The notes under the pieces are model-generated. The model was not told the DNA's origin, searched no databases, and saw only the letters and a list, made by a program, of their open reading frames with translations. From the NCBI GenBank assembly GCA_036522155.1, contig DATDGI010000230.1, positions 1-6,661 on the forward strand: a DNA stretch of 6,661 bases, given 5' to 3'. The stretch's first letter is position 1. Every line of letters begins with the position of its first letter. The position numbers were made by a program, and so were the translations under genes. Shown piece by piece: positions 6,495-6,661 of the stretch. Source of the stretch: UBA9676 sp036522155 (GTDB taxonomy: Bacteria > Actinomycetota > Actinomycetes > Streptosporangiales > Streptosporangiaceae).

Positions 6495-6500
6495 TAGGGT
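6495..6500 (+). promoter_or_regulatory. Possible -10 box for a leaderless transcript of the last gene
   Basis: TAGGGT matches the actinobacterial TANNNT -10 pattern and lies 7 bases before ATG 6508, which would place the transcript start on the A of the ATG. The same bases also give AGGG (6496-6499) at 8 bases from the ATG, a possible weak Shine-Dalgarno, so leaderless and leadered readings conflict. The -35 candidate CTGGGG (6471-6476) is poor. Confidence 0.4.
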
Positions 6501-6507
6501 GACCCAC

Positions 6508-6661
6508 ATGGCGACCGAGGCAGGGCCGGGAGGCACCGGCGGGGTCCGCCAGCCCAGCCTGCCCCCCCGCCCGCCGCAGGCACCGGCGCCGCCCGGGCCA
6601 AGCCGCCCCGCCGGGCGCCCGCCCGGCCCGCCAGGGGCAGCCGCGCCGCCCGGGTCGGCCA
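6508..6661 (+). CDS. Start of a Pro/Gly/Ala-rich protein, truncated by the window edge
   Basis: ATG 6508 opens a frame with no stop to the end of the window: 51 complete codons and one extra base. The visible N-terminus (MATEAGPGGTGGVRQ then PPRPPQAPAPPGP and similar) is almost entirely Pro, Gly, Ala, Arg and Ser, so it is intrinsically disordered and names no family. Third codon positions are mostly G or C, as in the neighbours, and the start has a plausible AGGG or leaderless promoter. Such Pro-rich leaders are common before actinobacterial membrane or secreted domains. The folate genes folP, folB and folK often follow folE in actinobacteria, but nothing visible here shows this is one of them. 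A run of seven C at 6562-6568 is a possible slippage or sequencing-error site. Confidence 0.5.
   Translation, partial: MATEAGPGGTGGVRQPSLPPRPPQAPAPPGPSRPAGRPPGPPGAAAPPGSA

Overview
The window is very GC-rich with strong G/C preference at third codon positions. It carries the gene order tilS–hpt–ftsH–folE on the + strand, a neighbourhood typical of Actinomycetota. TilS, Hpt, FtsH and FolE read as ordinary actinobacterial versions. The FtsH N-terminus (MDLKRYFRGP) and the standalone membrane aminoacyl-phospholipid synthase point to a filamentous or related actinomycete rather than a proteobacterium or firmicute. The genus cannot be fixed from this sequence.

Layout, all on the + strand. Positions 1-900 hold the 3' part of tilS (tRNA-Ile lysidine synthetase), ending in a low-complexity Pro/Gly/Ser/Glu tail. 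Positions 887-1480 hold hpt, which overlaps tilS by 14 bases and starts at TTG after a strong Shine-Dalgarno. A 219-base gap follows (1481-1699). It probably holds an ftsH promoter, and it ends in an unusual arrangement with a hairpin between an AGGAGG and the ftsH ATG. Positions 1700-3736 hold ftsH, complete with all catalytic motifs. A short GC hairpin follows the ftsH stop. Positions 3814-4395 hold folE (GTP cyclohydrolase I). A 124-base gap with a dyad and a possible -10 box leads into 4520-6403, a six-TM LysX/MprF-type aminoacyl-phosphatidylglycerol synthase lacking a lysyl-tRNA synthetase domain. A 104-base gap with several inverted repeats follows. From 6508 a Pro/Gly/Ala-rich reading frame runs off the right edge.

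The genes cover tRNA maturation (TilS), purine salvage (Hpt), membrane proteostasis (FtsH), the first step of folate/pteridine synthesis (FolE) and membrane charge modification (the synthase). This is mostly a conserved housekeeping block, and I see no mobile element, CRISPR array, phage gene or clearly new multi-gene system. The least routine points are the placement of the phospholipid synthase directly after folE, the His-rich extracytoplasmic side predicted for it, and several RNA or DNA dyads at gene boundaries that look regulatory but are unproven.
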